Shown: one piece after another, positions 27,399 to 37,455 of the stretch
Layout: every line of letters starts with the position of its first letter
Numbering within the stretch: position 1 is the stretch's first letter
DNA from: Roseococcus sp. SYP-B2431
Lineage (GTDB): Bacteria > Pseudomonadota > Alphaproteobacteria > Acetobacterales > Acetobacteraceae
DNA length: 64,000 nt
NCBI RefSeq assembly: GCF_004336745.1
Contig: NZ_SJXD01000011.1
Coordinates: forward strand, 186,001-250,000
Direction of reading: 5' to 3'
Made by a program: the position numbers and the translations under genes
Notes under the pieces: model-generated
Told to the model about the DNA's origin: nothing
Databases searched by the model: none
The model's input: only the letters and a program-made list of their open reading frames with translations

Positions 27399-28261
27399 CC
27401 CGGCCGAGCCTTCGCGGCCGGCTGCGCGGCCTCAGCGGGCCGCAGAGGCCGCGGTTCCGTGGGCCGTCCTTCAACCGGCTCATCCCGAACCTGATGACGA
27501 TGGTGGGGCTGTGCTGCGGCCTGGTCGCCATCCGCTTCGGCATCGAGGGGCGCTTCCCGCAGGCGGCCTCCTTCATCGTGGTGGCCGCCGTGATCGACGG
27601 GCTGGACGGACGCATCGCCCGCCTGCTCAAGGGCACCTCGCGCTTCGGCGCCGAGTTCGACAGCCTGTCCGACTTCCTCTGCTTCGGCGTGGCGCCGGGG
27701 CTGATCCTCTACCTCTGGACGCTGCAGCATGCGGGGCCGCTCGGCTTCATCCCCTGCGTGATGTTCGCGGTGTGCAGCTCGCTGCGGCTGGCGCGCTTCA
27801 ACGCGGCCAGCATCGCCGAGCCCGGCGTGATCCCGCCGCCCAAGCCGGCCTATGCCTACAACTTCTTCACGGGGGTGCCCGCGCCGGCCGGCGCGGGGCT
27901 CGCGCTCTTCCCGCTCTTCGCCTCGCTCGCCTTCGCGGAATGGGAGTGGGACGGCTTCGCGAACGCCATCCGCTATCCGCTCTTCAGCGCGATCGTGCTC
28001 TTCGTGGTGGGCGGGCTCATGGTCAGCACGCTGCCCTCCTGGTCCTTCAAGAACTTCAAGGTGCCGGCGCAGATGGTCCTGCCGCTGCTGCTCGGCACCG
28101 GCGCCTTCATCGCCTTCCTGGTGACCGAGCCCTGGGCGGCGCTCGCGCTCGGCGGCGCGATGTACATGGGGATGCTGGTGCTTTCCGTCCGCTCCTACGC
28201 GCGGCTGAAGGCGGAGGCCGAGGCGCTGCGGGTCTCGGAGGCCGCTCCCGCTCAGGAGTGA
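27395..28261 (+). CDS. pssA: CDP-diacylglycerol-serine O-phosphatidyltransferase
   Basis: A 288-residue membrane enzyme that makes phosphatidylserine for Psd. The CDP-alcohol phosphotransferase motif D-x2-D-G-x2-A-R-x8-G-x3-D-x3-D is visible in DGLDGRIARLLKGTSRFGAE followed by FDSLSDF (about residues 69-95). Further helices include NLMTMVGLCCGLVAIRFGI and AIVLFVVGGLMV. It overlaps psd by 4 bases. The first 30 residues are basic and cytoplasmic. Confidence 0.95.
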   Translation: MTRPSLRGRLRGLSGPQRPRFRGPSFNRLIPNLMTMVGLCCGLVAIRFGIEGRFPQAASFIVVAAVIDGLDGRIARLLKGTSRFGAEFDSLSDFLCFGVAPGLILYLWTLQHAGPLGFIPCVMFAVCSSLRLARFNAASIAEPGVIPPPKPAYAYNFFTGVPAPAGAGLALFPLFASLAFAEWEWDGFANAIRYPLFSAIVLFVVGGLMVSTLPSWSFKNFKVPAQMVLPLLLGTGAFIAFLVTEPWAALALGGAMYMGMLVLSVRSYARLKAEAEALRVSEAAPAQE

Positions 28262-28301
28262 CAGGTCGGCCGCAAGCCGTTCCGTCCCGGGGCGGGCGGT
28301 A

Positions 28302-29036
28302 TCAGGGCCTCAGCATCAGCCCGATCGGCACCATCTCCGGAATCACCCGGGTTACGAAGAGCCGCAGCGTGCCGCGCGCGGCCGAAAGCGCCTCGGCCGG
28401 CGGCTCCGGCGGCGCCGCGAGACAGGGCCGCAGCCCATCCGCCTCGACTGAGGCGGCGGCGAGCACGGCCTCGCGGAGCGCGGCGATGCGGCCGGTCGCG
28501 ATCATCGGGGAGAGGGCGGCGCAGAGCGGCGTCGGCAGCGCCGGCCAATGCGCGAGATGGAGGTAGAGCGTCGGGATCACGCCGGCCTCGTGCCCATGCA
28601 GCGCGCCGAGGGCGCGGACGGCGCGGGCCGTCGCCGCTGGCAACTCTTCCAGCTTCGGCAGGGGCACGGATGCCGGCAGCATTTCCGGCGGCGGGGCCTC
28701 GGGCGCGGTGGAATGGCCCTGCTTCCCGCGCAGCAGCGCCGTCAGCAGGATCAGGTTGCCGAGATTGCCGCGATTGTAGAGGGCGGCCAGCCGCGCCGCC
28801 TCCTCGCCGACCGGCAGGCTGGGCACGGCAAGGGCGGCGCGCACCCGCTCGCGCGCGCCGGCCAGCAGCGGCAGGGTAGGGCGCACGGAATTCCAGGCCC
28901 AGGGCAGCACCCCGTCCAGCGTCGCGAAATGGCGCCAGATGAGGTTCACCAGCGGCAGGCCGCAGGCCTCGCGCAGCTGGGCGTAGATCGCCGCGACCTC
29001 GGGTGGCGCATCCGCCTCCCGGACCTCGGCGAGCAT
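28302..29036 (-). CDS. DehI-like (halocarboxylic acid dehalogenase family) protein
   Basis: A 244-residue helical protein. The segments APPEVAAIYAQLREACGLPL, VNLIWRHFATLDGVLPWAWN and a related second half (KLEELPAATARAVRALGALH) suggest the two-repeat AhpD-like helical fold of the DehI family. Relatives annotated as dehalogenases are mostly untested. The ATG overlaps the CoA-transferase stop (TAATG), making it the last gene of a four-gene coupled operon, so a role in modifying an organic acid handled by the CoA-transferases is plausible. Family call is from memory of motifs. Confidence 0.65.
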   Translation of the reverse strand: MLAEVREADAPPEVAAIYAQLREACGLPLVNLIWRHFATLDGVLPWAWNSVRPTLPLLAGARERVRAALAVPSLPVGEEAARLAALYNRGNLGNLILLTALLRGKQGHSTAPEAPPPEMLPASVPLPKLEELPAATARAVRALGALHGHEAGVIPTLYLHLAHWPALPTPLCAALSPMIATGRIAALREAVLAAASVEADGLRPCLAAPPEPPAEALSAARGTLRLFVTRVIPEMVPIGLMLRP

Positions 29037-30274
29037 TACTTCCGCCGCTTCTCGACCAGCACGCCGGCCTCGGCGAGGCGCGCGATCTCCTCCTCCGAGA
29101 AGCCGTGCTTCGCCAGCACCTCGTTGGTGTGCTGCGCGAATTGCGGCGGGGCCGTGCGCGTGCCGCCGGGCGTGCGGCTGAGCTTGATGGGGGTTCCGAG
29201 GCCGACGAAGCCGTCCTTCTCGGTGACCATGTTTCGATGCGCCGTGTGCGGGGCGGACATCGCCTGATCCACGCCGAGCACGGGACCGGCGGGCAGGCCC
29301 GCCGCCAGCATGCGCTGGCACAGATCGATGCCGTCCTCGCCGGCGAAGCGGGTATTGAGGATCTCGGTCAGCGCCGCCTTGTTGATCACACGCTGGCCGT
29401 TGGTGGCGAAGCGCGGATCGGTGCCGAGCGCGTCGAGTCCCAGGAACTTGCAGAATTTCCGGAAGGTCGGGTCATTGCCGCAGCCGACGAAGATCTCGCA
29501 GGTCTTCGTGGTGAACTTGGCATAGGGCGCCAGGTTCGGGTGCGGATTGCCCGTGGCCACGGGCCGCTTGCCGTTCAGGAAGAAGTTGGCCGCATGCGGG
29601 TGCAGCAGGGCCATGCCGCAATCATGCAGCGTCATGTCGCAGTATTGGCCCTTGCCCGACTTCTCGCGCTCCACCACGGCCATGAGGATGGCGATGGTGC
29701 TGAACAGGCCGGTCGCGATGTCCACGATCGGCGTGCCGAGGCGCGTCGGCCCGGAATTCTCCGTGCCGTTGATCGACATGAGGCCGACCATCGCCTGCAG
29801 GATGGCGTCGTAGCCCGGGAAGCCGCCCAGCGGCCCCGTCGCGCCGAAGCCGGAGACGCGGCAATGGATCAGCCGGGGGAAGCGCTGGGCCAGCACCTCC
29901 TCATAGCCGAGGCCCCACTTTTCCATGCTGCCCGGCTTGAAGTTCTCGATCAGCACGTCCGCGCCCTCGAGCAGGCGCAGCAGCACCTCGCGCCCCTGCG
30001 GCTGCGACAGGTCGAGCCCCACCGACTTCTTGTTGCGGTTCACGCCGACGAAGTAGGAGGCGTCGCCATGGCCGTCGAAGGGCGGGCCCCAGTCGCGCAC
30101 CTCGTCGCCCTGCGGCGGCTCCAGCTTGATGACGTCGGCGCCATGGTCGCTGAGGACCATGGTGCAGTAGGGCCCCCCGAGCACGCGGGTGAGGTCCACC
30201 ACGCGCAGCCCCGAGAGGGCGCCGGGACCGCTGGCGAGGGCGCGGCCCCCGGCCATCGGAAGGGCGTCGTTCAT
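29036..30274 (-). CDS. CaiB/BaiF-type (class III) CoA-transferase
   Basis: A 412-residue enzyme of formyl-CoA transferase/carnitine-CoA transferase type. Visible are LRVVDLTRVLGGPYC at the start, NRNKKSVGLDLSQPQGRE, VLIENFKPGSMEKWGLGYE and the region GTPIVDIATGL holding the catalytic Asp. It moves CoA between carboxylic acids in the cytoplasm. It overlaps the upstream class I subunit gene by 4 bases and the downstream DehI-like gene by 1 base. The acids involved are unknown. Confidence 0.92.
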   Translation of the reverse strand: MNDALPMAGGRALASGPGALSGLRVVDLTRVLGGPYCTMVLSDHGADVIKLEPPQGDEVRDWGPPFDGHGDASYFVGVNRNKKSVGLDLSQPQGREVLLRLLEGADVLIENFKPGSMEKWGLGYEEVLAQRFPRLIHCRVSGFGATGPLGGFPGYDAILQAMVGLMSINGTENSGPTRLGTPIVDIATGLFSTIAILMAVVEREKSGKGQYCDMTLHDCGMALLHPHAANFFLNGKRPVATGNPHPNLAPYAKFTTKTCEIFVGCGNDPTFRKFCKFLGLDALGTDPRFATNGQRVINKAALTEILNTRFAGEDGIDLCQRMLAAGLPAGPVLGVDQAMSAPHTAHRNMVTEKDGFVGLGTPIKLSRTPGGTRTAPPQFAQHTNEVLAKHGFSEEEIARLAEAGVLVEKRRK

Positions 30275-31011
30275 GCCGCAAGCTTCCTGTCGAACACCCG
30301 AGAGCAGAACTCGGGATAGGTTTCCATCATCTCGTCACACACCGAACCGCGCAGCAGCGCAAGTTCTTCCTCGGTCGGAGCCGGCGTTTGCGGCACCTCG
30401 CCATCGACGTCGAAGGCGAAGCCCGTCATCTCGCGCACGCCCTCCACCGTTTCGCCCGGATGCACGGAGGCCAGCGAGAAGCGGCCGCGATCGGGGTGGA
30501 AGGCGAAGACGCAGCGGCCCGTCACCAGGGCCTGCGCATGGCCGCGGCGATAGACGCCCGGCTCGCTGATGCCCGGGGCCGAGATATGCGCGACCTTGTC
30601 CACCAGCACGCGCGGGCTGTGCTCCTCGCGGAAGAGGATCGTGCGGCCGGTCATGAAGTACATGAAGGCCGAGCCGAAGCTGCCGGGGAAGCGCACCTCG
30701 CGGCCGGGCCATTCGCCCGTGCCGATGAGGTTGAGGTTGGCCTGCCCGTCGATCTGGCCGCCGCCCAGGAAGAAGAGGTCCACCCGGCCCTGGCCGGTGA
30801 GGTCGAAGAGCTCGCGCGTGCCCTCGGTGAAGGGGTTGCCGGTGCGCTTGTGGAGCAGCGAGAGCCGCACCGGCTCGCCCTGCTTCACCGCGAGCCAGCA
30901 GGCCGCGGCCGGGACGGGGGAGGCGGCGCCGACGGCGATGTGGCGCGTCGGCACGGCGCGGATCAGCTTCGCCAGCGTGACGGCCAACAATTCTTCCGGA
31001 CGGTAGCTCAT
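30271..31011 (-). CDS. Class I CoA-transferase, beta-type subunit (GctB/IpdB-like)
   Basis: A 246-residue subunit. The opening EELLAVTLAKLIRAVPTRHIA, then GAASPVPAAACWLA, matches the beta subunit of glutaconate CoA-transferase relatives; DLFFLGGGQIDGQANLNLIG and ISEPGVYRRGHAQALVTGRC follow. Some relatives (IpdAB) open steroid rings instead of transferring CoA, so a hydrolase role is possible. I could not place the catalytic Glu with certainty. ATGA overlaps join it to genes on both sides. Confidence 0.85.
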   Translation of the reverse strand: MSYRPEELLAVTLAKLIRAVPTRHIAVGAASPVPAAACWLAVKQGEPVRLSLLHKRTGNPFTEGTRELFDLTGQGRVDLFFLGGGQIDGQANLNLIGTGEWPGREVRFPGSFGSAFMYFMTGRTILFREEHSPRVLVDKVAHISAPGISEPGVYRRGHAQALVTGRCVFAFHPDRGRFSLASVHPGETVEGVREMTGFAFDVDGEVPQTPAPTEEELALLRGSVCDEMMETYPEFCSRVFDRKLAA

Positions 31012-31829
31012 TCGGCGGCGACCGCCCGCGCCTCGAAGACATGCTCCGCGCACCATTCGGCGAAGCCGGCCTCGGTCTTCCCCGCGCGCGCATAGGCGGC
31101 AACATAGGCAGCGTCGAAGCCGTAGTCGTCGAGCAGCGCCGCCGGGCGCGCCCCGCGTTCGGCGACGGCGAAGGCGCTGATATAGGTCGCGTTGATCGTG
31201 CCGGGGGCGAGGCGCTCGTCCTCCAGGAAATTGCCCTCGACCACGCGCTCCACCGTCACCAGCGCGCGCCTGCTGGCATGCGCGATGGTGCCGCATTCGC
31301 GCCGGCGGCCGACATAGACGTTGCCATGACTGTCGGCCATCACGCCGTGGAAGACGGCGATATCAGGATGCAGCGCCGGCAGGACGACGATCTTCTCGCC
31401 GCTGTCGAAGGGGCTCTGGATGACCTTCCAGTCGGGTCGGTTCGCCAGGATGTCGCTGCCGATGATCCCGCGCAGCGGCATGAAGGGAACGCCCTTCTCG
31501 GCGGCCTGGAGCATGGTGTGGATGGCGGGGCAGGTGGCATCGGTGATGGAGAGCTTCCCCGCCTTCAGCGCCGCCGTGAAGCGCGGGGCGAAGCCGGCCT
31601 CGCCGAGGCTCACCGCGCTGGTCTGCACCGCGGCCACGCAGCCCGCGCCGATCAGGATGTCCGTCGCGAAGCCCGAGACCGGCACGCCCACCAGCCGCAG
31701 GTCACGCGCGCCCCGGCGGATGAGGGCCTTGGCCAGCGCCACGGAAGGCAGGGAATTGTCCGGCGGCAGGGCGATGAGCGCGCCGTCGGGCACGCTCGCG
31801 GCCATGGCTTCCAGGTCGATCGGGGTCAT
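31008..31829 (-). CDS. Class I CoA-transferase, alpha-type subunit (GctA/IpdA-like)
   Basis: A 273-residue partner of the next gene and the first of the coupled operon. Family segments are VPDGALIALPPDNSLPSVAL, PFMPLRGIIGSDIL and ADSHGNVYVGRRRECGTIAH. The start at 31829 (MTPIDLEAM) fits the family; the frame is open 42 codons upstream without similarity. Heteromeric class I enzymes need both subunits, matching the 4-base overlap here. The operon order alpha, beta, class III transferase, DehI-like is discussed as a finding. Confidence 0.87.
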   Translation of the reverse strand: MTPIDLEAMAASVPDGALIALPPDNSLPSVALAKALIRRGARDLRLVGVPVSGFATDILIGAGCVAAVQTSAVSLGEAGFAPRFTAALKAGKLSITDATCPAIHTMLQAAEKGVPFMPLRGIIGSDILANRPDWKVIQSPFDSGEKIVVLPALHPDIAVFHGVMADSHGNVYVGRRRECGTIAHASRRALVTVERVVEGNFLEDERLAPGTINATYISAFAVAERGARPAALLDDYGFDAAYVAAYARAGKTEAGFAEWCAEHVFEARAVAAE

Positions 31830-31985
31830 CTTGCGTTCCTTCCCCGCCGAAACTACGCGGAACCGGCACGCGAGGCGAGGGGGAAGCGCGGACGATCCTG
31901 CGAGGCCCCGGCGGCTCATGCACGAGGGCGTCCCAAGCGCCGGCGCCCGCCCCATCGGATGCGCGGCCCGCGCGATGTCGCCCCC

Positions 31986-32726
31986 TCAGAGCGGCGTGGT
32001 CGGCCCGGCTTTCGGCCCCTGCTTGCCATCGTCCGGCGGCGTGGGCGCGGCCGGCCGCTGGGTGGGCGGCGCCGCCTTGTCCGCCGGCAGATCCATCCGC
32101 GGCGGCCCGGCGGGGGCGGCGGGCGCCGGCGACGGGGCGGGGGGCTCGACGGGCGGCCGCAGCGGCTCCTCCGGCGGAGGCGCCAGGGCCGGCGGCTCCG
32201 CGGGCGGCGGCGGCCGGATGGGCTGGGCCTCGCCGGGCGTGATCGCCATCATGCGCAGGCAGCCCATGAAGGCGCCCATCACGGCATTGGTGCCGGTCAG
32301 GCTCAGGTTCCAGGGCGCGTCCGGCCCGGCCGGGAATTCGATGCGCATGAGCCTGCCCAGCCGGAAGGCCGGCTCGAAGGCCTCCAGCGCGAGCGGCCAG
32401 CTCATCTCGCGCCCCGCGCCCGTGGCGTCGGCGGCGACGACGCGCCGGTTGTCGATCACGATCCGCACCGGCCGCGCGGAGGAGGCGCGCAGGTTCCAGC
32501 CCGGACGGGAGAGCCGCAGGATCGGTCGCTCCTGGCCCACCAGATGCTGCAGCAGGAGGTGGCGCCCGGTGCCGGGGTCGCGCGTCTCCAGTCCGCAGGT
32601 GGGCACGCCGCCCTCGGTCGTGCCGCCGAAGGCGGACCAGCCATTGGCCTGGGCGACGATCCGGGTCTGGGCCGCGGCGGGCGCCGCCAGGCCGGCGACG
32701 AGGAGCAGAGTGGCGATGTGTCGCAT
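31986..32726 (-). CDS. Secreted proline-rich protein of unknown function
   Basis: A 246-residue protein. A Sec signal peptide (RHIATLLLVAGLAAPAAAQ) is cleaved after AAAQ or nearby. Residues 22-160 form an all-beta-looking domain with three cysteines (PTCGLE, GCLRMM near the end), similar in feel to invasion-associated or DUF-type periplasmic proteins in which a secreted extract is compared with a threshold, but no family is certain. The last 80 residues are almost all Pro/Ala/Glu. The gene precedes the CoA operon in the same direction but is 156 bases away. Confidence 0.7.
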   Translation of the reverse strand: MRHIATLLLVAGLAAPAAAQTRIVAQANGWSAFGGTTEGGVPTCGLETRDPGTGRHLLLQHLVGQERPILRLSRPGWNLRASSARPVRIVIDNRRVVAADATGAGREMSWPLALEAFEPAFRLGRLMRIEFPAGPDAPWNLSLTGTNAVMGAFMGCLRMMAITPGEAQPIRPPPPAEPPALAPPPEEPLRPPVEPPAPSPAPAAPAGPPRMDLPADKAAPPTQRPAAPTPPDDGKQGPKAGPTTPL

Positions 32727-32737
32727 GGCGCGGCTCC

Positions 32738-32986
32738 TCAGAAGGGCTCGGCCTTGTGCCGGAGCAGGCGGGCATAGCCGGCCTTCTCGCGGTCCTGGCC
32801 GGTGACGGCGTCCGCCAGCGCGTCGAGCCAGCCCGCGAACCAGGCCTTCCCCCAGTCGCCGGTCTGGGCCATCGGATTCTCGAGCACCGAGGCGCCGTCC
32901 TTGAACGCCTGGCGACCCGCCGCATAGGCGTCGTCGCTGACGAAGAGGTCGTCGGGATCCACATCTTCGGGCATGGGCTTCAGCAT
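32738..32986 (-). CDS. Rmf/CrpP-like small protein
   Basis: An 82-residue protein. The core [20 protein letters not shown] and [15 protein letters not shown] resembles the ribosome modulation factor fold: a glycine-containing helix, a loop with a conserved NP/CP, then W-xx-GW-xx-A. Rmf dimerises stationary-phase ribosomes; CrpP relatives have other roles. It lies 11 bases upstream of the secreted protein gene and is divergent from uvrB. A second ATG four codons in (32974) is possible. Assignment rests on a short motif. Confidence 0.55.
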   Translation of the reverse strand: MLKPMPEDVDPDDLFVSDDAYAAGRQAFKDGASVLENPMAQTGDWGKAWFAGWLDALADAVTGQDREKAGYARLLRHKAEPF

Positions 32987-33050
32987 AGGGCCGGAACGCA
33001 GGATCGCCCACCCGGCTGCATGCGGCGGCCTCCATGCCTATATTGCCGCC

Positions 33051-35240
<2,190 letters not shown>

Positions 35241-35262
35241 GTCACTGGCGACTTAACCAAGG

Positions 35263-35472
35263 TTACTGCGACTGGGTGTTCCTGCGGATAAGGTCCAGTA
35301 GTTCCGCGGGCACGGACTCCTGGGCCACGTCGCCAAAGGAGGCGCGCAGGCTGCCGCTGAGCCAGCAATCGAACCCGGTTTCCGCGGGCGGACTCCGGCG
35401 TGGCCGCGGCGACCATTGGGATGCGGTCGGCATGCGCTTCTCGTCTCCAGACTCTTCAGGACCGTCGCTCAT
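35263..35472 (-). CDS. nepR: NepR-like anti-sigma factor of the general stress response
   Basis: A 69-residue protein. The C-terminal FDCWLSGSLRASFGDVAQES, VPAELLDLI matches the NepR core (two helices that clamp sigma-EcfG; consensus WxxxLRxxYxxVxxExxPxxLxxLL). In the known system, stress-phosphorylated PhyR titrates NepR and frees EcfG. Neither ecfG nor phyR adjoins; uvrB converges downstream, so this NepR is an orphan gene here. A TTG 25 codons upstream could also start it, but the ATG at 35472 gives the normal size. An EcfG-type promoter motif lies at 35561-35585. Confidence 0.72.
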   Translation of the reverse strand: MSDGPEESGDEKRMPTASQWSPRPRRSPPAETGFDCWLSGSLRASFGDVAQESVPAELLDLIRRNTQSQ

Positions 35473-35560
35473 GGCAGACAGCTGATCTCCCCGGAGCGGC
35501 AAGGGTTCCGGCAAAATGCATTCCTGAACATTATTGTCGCGTGGCAAAGCATATTGTCAC

Positions 35561-35585
35561 AACGCAAGCGGGGCCGAAGGGTTTC
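35561..35585 (-). promoter_or_regulatory. Putative sigma-EcfG promoter of nepR
   Basis: On the minus strand GAAAC (35585-35581), 16 bases, then CGTT (35564-35561). The alphaproteobacterial general stress consensus is GGAAC-N16/17-CGTT, so one base differs. Transcription would start near 35553, about 80 bases before the nepR ATG. Confidence 0.55.
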
Positions 35586-35623
35586 GCGGGTGAAATAGCA
35601 TGTCAATCCTGCGGATGCGGCAA

Positions 35624-35655
35624 GGGCGGCGCGGGATATGAATCCCGCGCCGCCC
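35624..35655. terminator. Strong hairpin downstream of the PRC-barrel gene
   Basis: GGGCGGCGCGGGAT (35624-35637) pairs perfectly over 14 bases with ATCCCGCGCCGCCC (35642-35655) around the loop ATGA. It lies 24 bases past the stop of the minus-strand PRC-barrel gene and would insulate nepR from it. Only a short T stretch follows on the minus strand. Confidence 0.65.
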
Positions 35656-35679
35656 CGGTTTCCGGAAACGACAGTTCGA

Positions 35680-36351
35680 TCAGCCGCGGCGGAGCGAGTT
35701 GTAGTCGAACGGCGCCCGCGACTGCAGAGCCTCCTTCGACGCGCCCGGCATCACGATCCGGCTGTTCTCGGAGTTCCAGCGCAGGTCGTTCAGCGGCACG
35801 GAGACCAGACGGCCGCCCATGCCGAGGAAGCCGCCGACCTGGATGATGGCCATCGGCGCCTGGGCCGCACCCGAAGGCGTCGCCAGGATCACGTCATCGA
35901 CCTCGCCCACGCGCTCGTTGCGCTCGTTGTAGACGTTGCCGCCGATGATCTGGCTGAGACGCGGGCGCTCCGTCACGACCGAGCCCGAGGTCACGGCCAT
36001 CGTGGTCGCGCTCGTGGAGGGCGTGGTGGAGGCGGTGGAGGGCGCCGTCGTGGTGGAACGCTCGGCGGCGCGATCCGTCATCGAGCCGGGCCGGTTGGTG
36101 CCCGTGCCGTTGGGGGTCGTCGCCTGGCCGGTGACGCGCTCGGCGGCGCGGCCCGCCGCGGTGCCGGGCGGATTGCCGGGGGCGCCGTCCGGCACGGTCG
36201 GATTGCCCGTCGCACGGTCGATCGCACGGCCGGTCATGGTGCTCGGCGGATTGCCGGGCGTGCCGTCGGCCTGGGCGAAGGCCAGCATCGGAGCGACGAC
36301 CAGGCCGGCGGCCAGCGTCATGGGAAGCAGGTTGGCGTGAAGGCTCTTCAT
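35680..36351 (-). CDS. Exported PRC-barrel protein
   Basis: A 223-residue protein. A Sec signal (LLPMTLAAGLVVAPMLAFAQ) precedes a low-complexity region with repeats of the type GNPPSTMTGRAIDRATGNP. Residues about 130-215 are a PRC-barrel domain (IGGNVYNERNERVGEVDDVI through APMAIIQVGGFLGMGGRLVS). PRC-barrel proteins of this kind are frequent members of the general stress regulon in alphaproteobacteria; the molecular role is unknown. The gene has its own EcfG-type motif and is bounded by hairpins on both sides. Confidence 0.8.
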   Translation of the reverse strand: MKSLHANLLPMTLAAGLVVAPMLAFAQADGTPGNPPSTMTGRAIDRATGNPTVPDGAPGNPPGTAAGRAAERVTGQATTPNGTGTNRPGSMTDRAAERSTTTAPSTASTTPSTSATTMAVTSGSVVTERPRLSQIIGGNVYNERNERVGEVDDVILATPSGAAQAPMAIIQVGGFLGMGGRLVSVPLNDLRWNSENSRIVMPGASKEALQSRAPFDYNSLRRG

Positions 36352-36384
36352 GGTGTTTTCCCTCTCTCAGGATGACGCCGGTTG

Positions 36385-36409
36385 AACGATCGAACCGGTG
36401 TAAAGTTTC
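36385..36409 (-). promoter_or_regulatory. Putative sigma-EcfG promoter of the PRC-barrel gene
   Basis: Minus strand GAAAC (36409-36405), 16 bases, CGTT (36388-36385): same pentamer, spacer length and CGTT as before nepR. The predicted start near 36378 gives a leader of about 27 bases to the ATG at 36351. Confidence 0.58.
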
Positions 36410-36425
36410 TGGCGAGGCTGATGAA

Positions 36426-36447
36426 AAACGGCGGATTTCCGCCGTTT
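36426..36447 (-). terminator. Intrinsic terminator, second of a tandem pair
   Basis: AAACGGCGG (36426-36434) pairs with CCGCCGTTT (36439-36447). Read on the minus strand the stem is followed by TTTTTCATC, a proper U-run. It comes after the hairpin at 36463, doubling termination of the DUF883/Dps unit before the PRC-barrel promoter. Confidence 0.75.
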
Positions 36448-36462
36448 CCTGCAGCAGCAAAA

Positions 36463-36484
36463 GGGGCGGGATTGCTCCCGCCCC
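36463..36484 (-). terminator. Intrinsic terminator, first of a tandem pair
   Basis: GGGGCGGGA (36463-36471) and TCCCGCCCC (36476-36484) form a perfect 9-base stem with loop TTGC. On the minus strand it is followed by TTTTGC. It lies about 90 bases past the DUF883 stop. No gene is visible in 36485-36571. Confidence 0.75.
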
Positions 36485-36571
36485 GTCCCCGATCCGAAAA
36501 GGGCTCCGCCGCCGGGCTGCCGCCGCCCCGCATCCCCGAGGGATCAGGGGGCGGGCCAGGCTCCCCTTGCT

Positions 36572-36937
36572 TCAGCGCCGCATGAGGCTCGCGACCACGA
36601 AGCCGGCCAGTGCAGCCACGCCGAGCGCGATCAGCGGCCTGTCGTGCACTGCATCCGAGGCCCGGTCGGCCTGATGCCGCACCGTCTCCGTCGCCGATTT
36701 GCCGAAGGCGCTCGCGCGATCCGCCACGGCCGAGACGGCCGGGGTGACGCGGTCGTTCATCAGCGCCTCGACCTTCTCGCGCAGCTGCACGATCTCGGCC
36801 TTGGCATCGGCCACGAAGCGCGAGGCGTCGTCCTTCGCGTTGTGGGCGAGCTCGCGGGCATTGCCGGCGAGGCGGGTGGCCTCTCCCTTCGCATCGTTGG
36901 CCAGGTTGCGGGCGTTGTCAAAGGTCTGGGACATCAT
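36572..36937 (-). CDS. DUF883 (ElaB/YqjD-type) membrane-anchored stress protein
   Basis: A 121-residue protein: a long amphipathic helix region rich in Ala, Asp, Lys (FDNARNLANDAKGEATRLAG) likely to form a coiled coil, then a C-terminal membrane helix RPLIALGVAALAGFVVASLM ending in Arg-Arg. YqjD and ElaB of E. coli share this plan, sit in the inner membrane and bind ribosomes in stationary phase. It follows dps after 24 bases in the same direction and probably shares its mRNA. Confidence 0.85.
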   Translation of the reverse strand: MMSQTFDNARNLANDAKGEATRLAGNARELAHNAKDDASRFVADAKAEIVQLREKVEALMNDRVTPAVSAVADRASAFGKSATETVRHQADRASDAVHDRPLIALGVAALAGFVVASLMRR

Positions 36938-36961
36938 GTGCTCCTTGATGAAGAGGGAGAA

Positions 36962-37447
36962 TCAGCCGAGGTGGCTGCGCAGCAGCCAGGCGGCCTTTTC
37001 ATGAACCTCGATGCGCGCCACGAGCATGTCGTTCGTGGCCTGGTCGCCGGCGTCGTCCGCCTCCTCGGCCAACTCGCTCGCGCGCGCCGCCAGGGTGGCG
37101 TTGTCCTCGGCCAGCATGCGCGCGGCATCGACCGTGGAGACCAGGCCGTCCGGCGCCTCCTCCAGCTTGGCCAGCTGCAGCATGGCGTTCAGGCCGCCGG
37201 GGGCCGGGACGTCCAGCGCGCGCACGCGCTCGGCCAGCTCGTCGATCGCCTCGAAGAGCTCGCCGTACTGCGCCTCGGTCAGCTTGTGCAGGCCGTAGAA
37301 GTTCGGCCCCTTCGCGTTCCAGTGGCAGGCCTGCGTCTTGGCCAGCAGGACGTAGGTGTCGGCGAGGAAGCCGTTGAGGGAGGCTCCGACGCCCGCCTCC
37401 GCCTTGTTGGAGGCGGGGCCCTTCTTCGTCTTGATGTCGCTCGGCAT
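36962..37447 (-). CDS. dps: Dps-family DNA-protection ferritin
   Basis: A 161-residue miniferritin. The ferroxidase ligands lie in LLAKTQACHWNAKGPNFYGLH and the following LFEAIDELAERVRALD, the usual Dps positions at the dimer interface. The basic N-terminus (MPSDIKTKKGPASNKAEAGV) could bind DNA. Dps dodecamers oxidise iron with peroxide and shield DNA in stationary phase. The gene is 8 bases downstream of the glycine-zipper lipoprotein gene, with which it shares a likely EcfG-type promoter. Confidence 0.92.
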   Translation of the reverse strand: MPSDIKTKKGPASNKAEAGVGASLNGFLADTYVLLAKTQACHWNAKGPNFYGLHKLTEAQYGELFEAIDELAERVRALDVPAPGGLNAMLQLAKLEEAPDGLVSTVDAARMLAEDNATLAARASELAEEADDAGDQATNDMLVARIEVHEKAAWLLRSHLG

Positions 37448-37455
37448 GTCGGAAC

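Noticed and set aside
35473-35547. A longer NepR starting at TTG 35547
   Set aside because: It would begin only about 6 bases after the predicted transcription start, with a rare start codon and no SD; the ATG at 35472 gives the family size.
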